A DNA stretch of 6,080 nt from Palsa-601 sp052146895 (GTDB taxonomy: Bacteria; Actinomycetota; Acidimicrobiia; Acidimicrobiales; Bog-793): NCBI GenBank assembly GCA_052146895.1, contig JBKQLZ010000252.1, positions 1-6,080 on the forward strand. The letters are read 5' to 3'. A program made the translations under genes and the position numbers. The notes beneath the pieces are model-generated. The model ran no database searches. It saw nothing but the letters and a program-made list of their open reading frames with translations, and was not told the DNA's origin. This document shows, one piece after another, positions 1 through 4,999 of the stretch (within the stretch, counting starts at the first letter, position 1; every line of letters begins with the position of its first letter).

Positions 1-30
1 TTCGGCGGCGGCTCAGGCAAGGGGCGGTGA
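1..30 (+). CDS. C-terminal end of an upstream gene (partial)
   Basis: The frame beginning at base 1 reads FGGGSGKGR and stops at TGA 28-30. This stop overlaps the GTG start (27-29) of the next gene as GTGA, the same 4-base arrangement found at the next junction (1535-1538). That makes it likely that a co-transcribed gene ends here. Nine residues, rich in Gly with basic residues at the end, are too few to assign a function. The inference rests on the overlap geometry alone; the stop could be chance. Confidence 0.45.
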   Translation, partial: FGGGSGKGR

Positions 31-1538
31 CGGGATTCGGGGGCAGTGCGCTGATCCTGTGGGGGGCGTCGCAGCCGGACTCCCCCTTCAGCCTGAAATC
101 GGTTAGCCCTGCTGCATGGTTCTTCGGCCTTCGCGGCTCTCAGAGCGTGCTCATCGGCTTCACTCCTCCTCCGGGCTCGAACTTCTACCTCTCGCTCGTG
201 TCCTTCTACGTCGGGATGGCGCTCCTGATGAGATCGTGGATCCGCCTCAGCCGGCTCTCCCGGGAGCACCCGGGGATGCCCGTGCGCATATTCGCCGTCG
301 TCATGGTGGCGTGGACCCTTCCGATGCTCTTCGTCGCACCGCTGCTCAGCCGCGATGCCTATAGCTATGTGGCTCAGGGCGAGATGATGAGCCACCACAT
401 CAGTCCGTACGTGTACCCCCCCAACATCCTCGGGATCAACGCCAACAGCTACACGCGCCTCACCGACAAGCTCTGGATCAATTCGACTTCGCCATACGGG
501 CCCGCGTTTCTCGGGCTGGCCGGTGTGATCCAGACGCTCGTGAACCACAGCGAGCTCGGCGCTCTCGTCATGTTCCGGGTCGTGGCCCTCTTCGGCGTGG
601 CGCTGATCGGCGTGTTCATCCCGCGACTCGCTCGCAGCTTGGGTAAGGACGCGAGCGCGGCTTTCGTCTTCGCCGTCATGAACCCGATCGTGCTCATCCA
701 CCTCATCGGCGGTGAGCACAACGACGCCTTGATGCTCGGCCTGCTCGTCGCCGGGCTCGCGCTGGCCCGCGAGCGACATCCGGTGATCGGTGTGATCCTC
801 GTCACACTCGCCGGCCTCGTGAAGGTGCCGGCTCTCATCGGCGTGGTCTACATCGGTTGGGACTGGCTTGGGCCCGGCATCGACTGGCATCGCCGGCTGG
901 TCCCGCTCGCGAAGGCCGGCGCCATTGCTCTGGCCGTGATGGCGGGAGTCACCCAGGCAGTCGGGCTCGGATGGGGCTGGGCGAAAGGCCTCGGGAATCC
1001 CGACGCGCTGCGCAGCTACCTGGACCCGATGACCGCGATCGGCCTCGGGATCGCGAAGGTCGTCTCCGCTACCGGTCTCGGCGATCTCTCCCACACGCTG
1101 CTGACTGTCACGCGCACCGCCGGCGCTCTCGCCGCCGGCATCATCGGAGGCGTGCTCCTCTGGAGATCAAAAGGGGGAGCGTCGAGCTTGCGCGCGATCG
1201 GCCTCACGATGCTCGCCGTCGTGATCCTCGGTCCCGTGATGCAGCCCTGGTATCTCGCCTGGGGCGTGGTCCTGCTCGCGCCCGTGGCAGAGGGCCGCCT
1301 GCGGGCGGCGCTCGTCTGGCTCGCCCTCGTCGTGACCCTGCTCGGGCTTGGCGACGCGAGCTACCTCGTCACCGAGCTCGACCAGGCGAATCCGCTGATC
1401 GTGGCGCTCGGGAGCGCCGCGCTCATCGCGGTGCTGGTCGTGCCGCTGGTACCGCGGGTACGCAAAGGAATCCCGATATGGCGTGCGCGGCGCTCGAAGG
1501 CCGCCGAGACGAGAGAGGAGGTGCCGGCAGGGCTATGA
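27..1538 (+). CDS. MptB-like GT-C (GT87-type) polyprenol-phosphate-mannose-dependent mannosyltransferase
   Basis: This is a polytopic membrane protein of 503 aa. The family transfers sugar, typically mannose, from a polyprenyl-phosphate donor to a lipid-linked glycan on the outer face of the membrane; MptB does this in mycobacterial and corynebacterial lipoglycan synthesis. The first extracytoplasmic loop carries the GT-C acidic signature S108-R-D110-A-Y-S-Y followed by AQGEM, the TSPYGPAFL segment at 154-162, GGEHND at 228-233 and QPWYLAWG at 406-413. These match the MptB pattern of RDxYSYAAQG, PYGP and PWY. Roughly ten or more hydrophobic segments run from about residue 53 to 475, and the tail is basic (RVRKG, RARRSK). 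GTG 27 is chosen because it overlaps the TGA of the preceding frame; the frame stays open to base 1, so an earlier start outside the window is possible. The stop overlaps the next start as ATGA. The exact sugar and acceptor cannot be read from the sequence. Confidence 0.85.
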   Translation: MTGFGGSALILWGASQPDSPFSLKSVSPAAWFFGLRGSQSVLIGFTPPPGSNFYLSLVSFYVGMALLMRSWIRLSRLSREHPGMPVRIFAVVMVAWTLPMLFVAPLLSRDAYSYVAQGEMMSHHISPYVYPPNILGINANSYTRLTDKLWINSTSPYGPAFLGLAGVIQTLVNHSELGALVMFRVVALFGVALIGVFIPRLARSLGKDASAAFVFAVMNPIVLIHLIGGEHNDALMLGLLVAGLALARERHPVIGVILVTLAGLVKVPALIGVVYIGWDWLGPGIDWHRRLVPLAKAGAIALAVMAGVTQAVGLGWGWAKGLGNPDALRSYLDPMTAIGLGIAKVVSATGLGDLSHTLLTVTRTAGALAAGIIGGVLLWRSKGGASSLRAIGLTMLAVVILGPVMQPWYLAWGVVLLAPVAEGRLRAALVWLALVVTLLGLGDASYLVTELDQANPLIVALGSAALIAVLVVPLVPRVRKGIPIWRARRSKAAETREEVPAGL

Positions 1539-2332
1539 GTGCGACAACCGGAATCGAAGAGAGGGTGCGGATCGAACGGGACGGGCCAGTGCTCGTCGTC
1601 ACGATCGATCGGCCCGCCGTGAGAAACGCCGTCGATCGCCCAACAGCCGAAGCGCTCGCCTCCACGTTCGCCAGCTTCGACAGCGACGACTCCCTCTCAG
1701 TCGCCGTGCTGACCGGAGCGGGAGGGACCTTCTGCGCCGGGGCCGACCTGAAGGCGATCGCGGACGGCCGCGGCAACCGCGTGACTGCCGACGGAGACGG
1801 ACCGATGGGGCCGACGAGGATGCGACTGGGTAAGCCCGTCATCGCGGCGGTCGAGGGCTTCGCGGTGGCCGGGGGCTTGGAGCTCGCCTTGTGGTGCGAC
1901 TTGCGGGTGGCCGCCGAGAGCGCGGTGTTCGGTGTCTTCTGCCGGCGGTGGGGCGTCCCGCTCGTGGACGGCGGGACCGTGCGGCTGCCGCGCCTGATCG
2001 GATCGAGCCGAGCCCTCGACCTCGTCCTCACCGGCCGTGCCGTCGGCGCGGCCGAAGCGCTGGATATCGGTCTTGCCAACCGGGTCGTCGGCGACGGCGA
2101 GGCGCTCGCGGCGGCCGTGGCACTTGCGAAGGAGATTGCAGCGCTCCCGCAGCTGTGCATGCGCGGCGATCGCGCGAGCTTGCTCGAGTCGGAGGGCCTG
2201 GACGAGGCCGAAGCGATCGGGAACGAGTTCGTCCACGGCATCGCGACGCTCGAGTCGGGGGAGACGTTGGCGGGAGCGGCCCGTTTTGCCAGTGGTGCCG
2301 GGCGGCACGGAGCACCGGCGGGTGGGGATTGA
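1535..2332 (+). CDS. Crotonase-superfamily protein annotated as enoyl-CoA hydratase/isomerase
   Basis: The 265-aa product has a full crotonase fold pattern. The N-terminal strand region contains TIDRPAVRNAVD (23-34). The first oxyanion-hole segment is TFCAGADLKAI (65-75), and the second oxyanion segment is GFAVAGGLELAL (108-119), with E116 matching the first catalytic Glu of rat enoyl-CoA hydratase (Glu144). The position of the second catalytic Glu (Glu164, in FGxPE) falls on C136 within FGVFCRRWGVPLVDGG (132-147), so classical hydratase chemistry is doubtful. Acyl-CoA thioester binding remains likely; isomerase, hydrolase or other crotonase activity is possible. The start ATG 1535 overlaps the previous stop and is preceded by AGGAGGT at 1516-1522, 12 bases upstream. 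The C-terminus (about 250-265) is Gly/Ala-rich and probably disordered. Its link to the glycosyltransferase is positional only. The superfamily call is very secure; the substrate is unknown. Confidence 0.9.
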   Translation: MSATTGIEERVRIERDGPVLVVTIDRPAVRNAVDRPTAEALASTFASFDSDDSLSVAVLTGAGGTFCAGADLKAIADGRGNRVTADGDGPMGPTRMRLGKPVIAAVEGFAVAGGLELALWCDLRVAAESAVFGVFCRRWGVPLVDGGTVRLPRLIGSSRALDLVLTGRAVGAAEALDIGLANRVVGDGEALAAAVALAKEIAALPQLCMRGDRASLLESEGLDEAEAIGNEFVHGIATLESGETLAGAARFASGAGRHGAPAGGD

Positions 2333-2336
2333 GTCG

Positions 2337-2822
2337 CTACAGGAGCAGCTGGACGATTGCGACGTCGATGAAGCGGCCGAACTTGCGCCCGACCTCGCGC
2401 TCGATGCCGACCATGGTGAAGCCGCAGGCTTCGTGGAGTTTGATGGAGGGCTCCTGGTCGGCGCTGATGCGGCCCACGACCGAGTGGAACCCATGCAACC
2501 GGGCGGCCTCGAGGGCAGCCTCGAGCAAGAGGCGCCCAACGCCCTGACCACGGGAATCGGCCGCCACGTAGACGGAGTCCTCGACCGCGGTCGAGTAGCC
2601 AGGCCTCGGGCGGTAGGGGGAGAGCGAGGAGAAGCCGACCACCTCGCGTCCTCTGTCCGCAACGACGACCGGGTACACGCCGGCATGGGCGCTCATCCAT
2701 GCCCGCTGCTCCTCATCGGTCCTCGGGACGAGGTCGAGCGTGGCAGTGGAAGTGAGCACCTCGCCGTTGTAGATGGAGAGGATGCCCTCGCTGTCGCGCT
2801 CGGTTGCCCGCCGGATCTCCAT
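2337..2822 (-). CDS. GNAT-family N-acetyltransferase, phosphinothricin/MnaT-type
   Basis: The 161-aa cytosolic enzyme is predicted to transfer acetyl from acetyl-CoA to an amine. It begins with the strand MEIRRATERD and helix SEGILSIYN (11-19). It carries the PAT-type segment AVEDSVYV (79-86), with E81 at the place of the family's conserved acid. The acetyl-CoA pyrophosphate loop is RGQGVGR (91-97), and GFHSVVGRIS (111-120) and SIKLHEACGF (126-135) follow, the last being typical of the Pat/Bar/YncA group. These relatives acetylate phosphinothricin, methionine sulfone or sulfoximine; the native substrate here is unknown. The length fits the family. The gene converges on the crotonase gene with 4 bases between stops and diverges from the tRNA cluster. 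The only SD-like bases (GAGG) directly abut the ATG, so the mRNA may be leaderless. A possible -10 (TACGAT on the minus strand, 2836-2831) sits a few bases upstream. Confidence 0.9.
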   Translation of the reverse strand: MEIRRATERDSEGILSIYNGEVLTSTATLDLVPRTDEEQRAWMSAHAGVYPVVVADRGREVVGFSSLSPYRPRPGYSTAVEDSVYVAADSRGQGVGRLLLEAALEAARLHGFHSVVGRISADQEPSIKLHEACGFTMVGIEREVGRKFGRFIDVAIVQLLL

Positions 2823-2861
2823 CCTCGGGGATCGTATACGCCGGCGCGAGTTCGGGCGGGA

Positions 2862-2867
2862 TACAAT
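2862..2867 (+). promoter_or_regulatory. Candidate -10 element for the tRNA-Thr/tRNA-Met/rpmG transcript
   Basis: TACAAT differs from the TATAAT consensus at one base and lies 33 bases before tRNA-Thr, inside the 78-base divergent spacer. I see no good -35 hexamer 16-18 bases upstream. A short hairpin, CGGGC (2879-2883) with TCCA loop and GCCCG (2888-2892), would lie in the leader just before the tRNA. Placement is inferred from one hexamer and the need for a promoter here. Confidence 0.4.
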
Positions 2868-2900
2868 CAGCCGGCGAGCGGGCTCCAGCCCGTCCGGCCG

Positions 2901-2973
2901 GCCCCCTTAGCTCAGTCGGCAGAGCACAGCCATGGTAAGGCTGGTGTCGTCGGTTCGATTCCGACAGGGGGCT
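2901..2973 (+). tRNA. trnT: tRNA-Thr (anticodon GGT)
   Basis: All four arms fold without mismatch. The acceptor stem pairs GCCCCCT (2901-2907) with AGGGGGC (2966-2972), with discriminator T at 2973. The D stem pairs GCTC (2910-2913) with GAGC (2922-2925). The anticodon stem pairs CAGCC with GGCTG around loop ATGGTAA (2932-2938), giving anticodon GGT at 2934-2936, which reads ACC/ACU. The T stem pairs GTCGG with CCGAC around TTCGATT. CCA is not encoded (CCC follows), so the 3' end would need nucleotidyltransferase. It is the first gene of the tRNA-Thr, tRNA-Met, rpmG run. Confidence 0.97.
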
Positions 2974-2977
2974 CCCT

Positions 2978-3054
2978 GGCGGCGTAGCTCAGTTGGTAAG
3001 AGCACACGGCTCATAATCGTGGGGTCCCGGGTTCGAGTCCCGGCGCCGCTACCA
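2978..3054 (+). tRNA. trnM: tRNA-Met, elongator type (anticodon CAT)
   Basis: The gene begins 4 bases after tRNA-Thr. The acceptor stem pairs GGCGGCG (2978-2984) with CGCCGCT (3044-3050), with a G-T pair at position 1:72. The D stem is GCTC/GAGC. The anticodon stem CACGG/TCGTG encloses CTCATAA (3010-3016), giving CAT at 3012-3014. The T stem CCGGG/CCCGG encloses TTCGAGT. Discriminator A and CCA are encoded (3051-3054). The anticodon stem lacks the three consecutive G-C pairs of an initiator, so this should be the elongator; a lysidine-modified tRNA-Ile with CAT is less likely given the sequence and the conserved Thr-Met-rpmG order. Confidence 0.95.
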
Positions 3055-3091
3055 GGCCCGATGCAATAGGCACGCGCGATGAGGAAGGCAA

Positions 3092-3256
3092 ATGGCAAAG
3101 AACGAGAAGAGAGTCCAGGTCACGCTTGCTTGCGAAGTGTGCAAGCGGCGCAACTACATAACGACCAAGAACAAGCAGAACGATCGTGAGCGGATCGAGA
3201 TGAAGAAATACTGCCGCTTCGATCGCCAGCACACGGTTCACAAAGAGACGCGCTGA
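3092..3256 (+). CDS. rpmG: 50S ribosomal protein L33 (RpmG)
   Basis: This is a 54-aa basic component of the large ribosomal subunit, close to the usual 50-55 aa. The family features are VQVTLACEVCKRRNYITTKNK (residues 8-28, written here with its CxxC at C14-C17), the central basic stretch, and KKYCRFDRQHT (38-48) followed by a HKETR end. Zinc-binding L33 proteins have two CxxC pairs; here the second pair reads C41-R-F-D44, so only three Cys remain. ATG 3092 is preceded by GAGGAAGG (3081-3088). The gene lies 37 bases after tRNA-Met, with no terminator visible between them, so co-transcription with the tRNAs is likely. The sigma-factor gene starts 10 bases after its stop. Confidence 0.95.
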   Translation: MAKNEKRVQVTLACEVCKRRNYITTKNKQNDRERIEMKKYCRFDRQHTVHKETR

Positions 3257-3266
3257 GCCCCCATCG

Positions 3267-3944
3267 GTGAGCGCGCTGCGATTCTCGTCGCCTGAGATCG
3301 AGGAACCGCAGGTCTCGGCGTCGGTCGACATCGACGCACTCGCTGCGCGAGCCCGTGACGGCGACAGGGACGCGTTCGAGCGACTAGTGGTCGCCACCTC
3401 TTCGACTTGTTACCAGCTGGCCTACCGTTTGGTGGGCAACGAGCACGATGCACGCGACGTCGTGCAGGAGACGTATCTCAGGGCGTACCGAGGGCTCAAG
3501 CGCTTCCGGGGCGACGCCGCCGTCACGACCTGGCTCTACCGCATCACCGTGAACTGCGCCGCCCGCCTGCTCGAGCGCCGAAGCCGATCGGCGACGGCGA
3601 TTCTCGACGAGAGCATGGATCTGGCGGACTTGCGCCCCGAACGCGATCCTGAGTCGGCCGCCAGCGCCGCAGACGAGCGGGGCCGCCTCGTCGAGGCGCT
3701 CGGCGAGCTGCCTGACGCGCTGCGCGTCGTGGTCGTGCTCCGCGACGTTTACGACCTCCCGCACCGCGAGATAGCGCGCGAGCTCGGCATCAGCCAATCC
3801 GCCGCGAAGGTCCGCCTCCACCGTGCTCGCCGCCTGCTCCGCGAGCGGATCTTCCCCGGGCGCCGCTCGGGCGCCGCTCCGGGGAGTGATGCAGCGGTGC
3901 CAGCCAGCCGGCACATCGAGTCCTGCGACGTGGAAGCGAGCTGA
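3267..3944 (+). CDS. ECF-type (group IV) RNA polymerase sigma factor, SigE/RpoE-like
   Basis: The 225-aa product is an alternative sigma factor that should direct RNA polymerase to a stress or envelope regulon. Region sigma-2 spans about 23-105, with AFERLV (36-41), DVVQETYLRAY (64-74) and the -10-recognising stretch TTWLYRITVNCA (87-98). A linker follows (106-136). Sigma-4 spans about 137-195, with LGELPDALRVVVVLRDVYDLPHRE and the helix-turn-helix IARELGISQSAAKVRLHRARRLL. No clear SD precedes GTG 3267, which lies 10 bases after rpmG; translation may depend on coupling. Residues 202-225 (GAAPGSDAA to the end) have no counterpart I recognise in ECF factors and follow a perfect 11-bp tandem repeat. 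Without one repeat copy the protein would end as ...FPGRRSGE at 203 aa. The next gene is its likely anti-sigma factor. Confidence 0.93.
   Translation: MSALRFSSPEIEEPQVSASVDIDALAARARDGDRDAFERLVVATSSTCYQLAYRLVGNEHDARDVVQETYLRAYRGLKRFRGDAAVTTWLYRITVNCAARLLERRSRSATAILDESMDLADLRPERDPESAASAADERGRLVEALGELPDALRVVVVLRDVYDLPHREIARELGISQSAAKVRLHRARRLLRERIFPGRRSGAAPGSDAAVPASRHIESCDVEAS
3857..3878 (+). repeat. 11-bp perfect tandem duplication within the sigma gene
   Basis: CGGGCGCCGCT occurs twice in direct succession (3857-3867 and 3868-3878). Eleven is not a multiple of three, so the repeat shifts the frame of everything downstream. It is nested between CCCCGG (3854-3859) and CCGGGG (3879-3884), which can pair as a 6-bp stem. 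With one copy the sigma frame would reach TGA at 3887-3889, which shares a base with ATG 3889-3891 of the anti-sigma frame. Confidence 0.9.
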
Positions 3945-3948
3945 TCCG

Positions 3949-4407
3949 GTGGGCGAGGTCGCGTTGGTCGACGACTGCCGCAGGGCATGGGAGCGGATCG
4001 TTCGCCCATGGAGGAGGCCGGGAAACGTCGCCTGCGAGCAAGTGGCTGGTGAGCTGCCGGGCATCCTCGACGGTGATCTCGAGGCCTCCGGAGTGCTCGT
4101 CGCCCATGTGGAGTACTGCCTGCGGTGCCAGGCAGAGCTCGCTCGGTACCGCAAGCTGCTCCGCCTCTTGCACCAGGTACGCACGACCGACGTCGTGGTG
4201 CCCGCCGGAGTCGTGTCCGACGTGCTGTCGGCGCTCGAGAGCGCAGCGAACCGGCGCGCCATCCGCTCGGTCCTGACGGGCCGGCGGCTCGCATATAGCT
4301 CAGCGGTGGTCGCGGCTGTTGGAGCCGGAACGACGCTCGTCGTCTTCACGCTCGCCCGCAACCGCGCCGAGCGTGGCGAGCGGCAGGCGCAAGGAGCCTC
4401 GCTGTAA
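3949..4407 (+). CDS. Putative zinc-finger membrane anti-sigma factor (ZAS type)
   Basis: From GTG 3949 the product is 152 aa. It shows the ZAS zinc-binding pattern: C29, then H53-V-E-Y-C57-L-R-C60 (HxxxCxxC), inside CEQVAGELPGILDGDLEAS, which resembles the C..v...L..ylDGeL helix of anti-sigma factors. A charged linker follows, then one hydrophobic segment at about 115-136 (LAYSSAVVAAVGAGTTLVV), then a short basic/acidic tail of 15 residues. The predicted role is to hold the adjacent sigma factor at the membrane and release it on a signal, perhaps a redox or envelope signal sensed through the zinc site. GTG 3949 lies 4 bases after the sigma stop, with only weak SD-like bases (GGAAG). An alternative ATG at 3889 is in frame, would give 172 aa, and overlaps the sigma gene by 56 bases. 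The assignment relies on the motif, topology and neighbour. Confidence 0.82.
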   Translation: MGEVALVDDCRRAWERIVRPWRRPGNVACEQVAGELPGILDGDLEASGVLVAHVEYCLRCQAELARYRKLLRLLHQVRTTDVVVPAGVVSDVLSALESAANRRAIRSVLTGRRLAYSSAVVAAVGAGTTLVVFTLARNRAERGERQAQGASL

Positions 4408-4437
4408 CTTCGGGCCGGTGCCGCCCGCAATTACTCG

Positions 4438-4456
4438 TTGACCGGGGTGCTAACGT
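4438..4456 (+). promoter_or_regulatory. Weak candidate promoter before tRNA-Trp/secE/nusG
   Basis: The 105-base spacer 4408-4512 contains TTGACC (4438-4443), one base from the -35 consensus, and TGCTAACGT (4448-4456), which resembles an extended -10. The two lie too close together (7 bases) to work as a pair, and no good -10 lies 17 bases after TTGACC. Just after the anti-sigma stop, CGGGC (4411-4415) can pair with GCCCG (4423-4427), but no T-run follows, so I do not call a terminator. The spacer contains nothing else I can name. Confidence 0.25.
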
Positions 4457-4512
4457 GATGACGCCCAGGCTGCTAGCCGCTCCGCCCGTCGTGGGTTGCC
4501 GCGCCTGTGCGG

Positions 4513-4585
4513 AGGGCAGTAGCTCAATTGGTAGAGCACCGGTCTCCAAAACCGGCGGTTGGTGGTTCAAGTCCCTCCAGCCCTG
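4513..4585 (+). tRNA. trnW: tRNA-Trp (anticodon CCA), with two stem mismatches
   Basis: The anticodon stem CCGGT/ACCGG encloses CTCCAAA (4544-4550), giving CCA at 4546-4548. The D stem GCTC/GAGC (4522-4525, 4534-4537) is perfect and the discriminator is G (4585), as expected for Trp. The acceptor strands AGGGCAG (4513-4519) and CAGCCCT (4578-4584) pair except A6 with A67. The T stem GGTGG (4561-4565) and CCCTC (4573-4577) pair except T51 with C63, plus one G-T pair. CCA is not encoded (CTC follows). The position before secE-nusG is the usual actinobacterial one. The identity is secure; the two mismatches are unusual. Confidence 0.9.
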
Positions 4586-4621
4586 CTCAGCCAGCTCGTA
4601 ACGTCGAGCCGAGGTAGCCGC

Positions 4622-4999
4622 GTGAACCGAGAGACCAAACGAATGATGCAGCGCCAGGGAGCGCTCGGGCCTGACGGTGAGCCTGTCGCGGGCGGGGGCG
4701 CCGGCGCCGGCGCGCGCCGGCCGCCTGCAGGAGGTGGCTCGGGATCCGGCTCCGGCCCCGGCAATCGCCGGCCCTCGGGCGCAGCAAGCCCGAAGGCTGA
4801 CCGCCCGGGACTTCCGGAGCGCTCAGTCGAATATCTCCGAGAGGTTCGAAGCGAGCTCCAGAAGGTCGCTTGGCCGGGTCGGACCGAGGTTGCCAACTAC
4901 ACAGCCGTCGTGCTCGTCACGATCGTGTTGCTGACGCTCTTCGTGTTCGGTCTCGACTACCTGTTCGCCAAGAGCGTCATTTTCCTGTTCCGCAAGTGA
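4622..4999 (+). CDS. secE: Preprotein translocase subunit SecE
   Basis: The 125-aa product is the small essential subunit that clamps SecY in the protein-export channel. The conserved amphipathic segment SVEYLREVRSELQKVAWPGR (68-87) precedes a single membrane helix at about 92-113 (NYTAVVLVTIVLLTLFVFGLD), the short bacterial form rather than the three-helix enterobacterial one. Residues 17-66 form a low-complexity Gly/Pro/Ser/Arg tail (GGGAGAGARRPP, GSGSGSGPG) in front of the conserved core. GTG 4622 is chosen because GAGGT (4611-4615) lies 6 bases upstream and the product begins MNRETKR, a common actinobacterial SecE start. The frame remains open upstream to 4559, but that extension lies inside tRNA-Trp. 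The stop overlaps the nusG start as GTGA. Confidence 0.95.
   Translation: MNRETKRMMQRQGALGPDGEPVAGGGAGAGARRPPAGGGSGSGSGPGNRRPSGAASPKADRPGLPERSVEYLREVRSELQKVAWPGRTEVANYTAVVLVTIVLLTLFVFGLDYLFAKSVIFLFRK
4706..4721. repeat. 16-bp perfect G+C palindrome inside secE
   Basis: GCCGGCGC followed by GCGCCGGC is a perfect palindrome, immediately preceded by another (GGCGCCGGCGCC, 4697-4708) that overlaps it. They encode the Gly/Ala/Arg-rich SecE tail and could form a strong hairpin in mRNA. Compositional bias of GGC/GCC codons is the simplest explanation. Confidence 0.6.

Noticed and set aside
857..1534. Upstream extension of the crotonase frame
   Set aside because: It lies inside the mannosyltransferase in another frame and is Arg-rich nonsense; the ATG at 1535 with AGGAGGT upstream is the proper start.
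2333..2336. Shared bidirectional terminator between the convergent crotonase and acetyltransferase genes
   Set aside because: Only 4 bases separate the stops, and I see no strong stem with T-runs near the junction.
1423..2700. Open frame of 425 codons on the minus strand (and a similar one at 1697-2686)
   Set aside because: Antisense to the crotonase gene and out of frame with the acetyltransferase; Arg/Pro/Ser-rich composition is typical of shadow frames in high-G+C DNA.
2037..2987. Open frame of 316 codons on the plus strand
   Set aside because: It overlaps the crotonase gene, runs antisense to the acetyltransferase and through tRNA-Thr and into tRNA-Met; the product has no family sequence.
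2907..3098. Small minus-strand frame across the tRNA pair
   Set aside because: The GTRTRDP and CRNRTDD strings are the familiar translation of antisense tRNA sequence, a common false gene.
3384..4430. 348-codon minus-strand open frame opposite the sigma and anti-sigma genes
   Set aside because: The plus strand encodes recognisable sigma-2, sigma-4 and ZAS motifs; the antisense product shows none.
4411..4430. Possible intrinsic terminator after the anti-sigma gene
   Set aside because: The stem is only 5 bp and is not followed by a T-run.
4559..4621. Upstream extension of secE
   Set aside because: It begins inside tRNA-Trp; GTG 4622 has a good SD and a typical SecE N-terminus.
4870..4995. 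Upstream extension of nusG
   Set aside because: It would overlap secE by 126 more bases; the GTGA overlap at 4996 or the SD-supported GTG 5014 is far more plausible.
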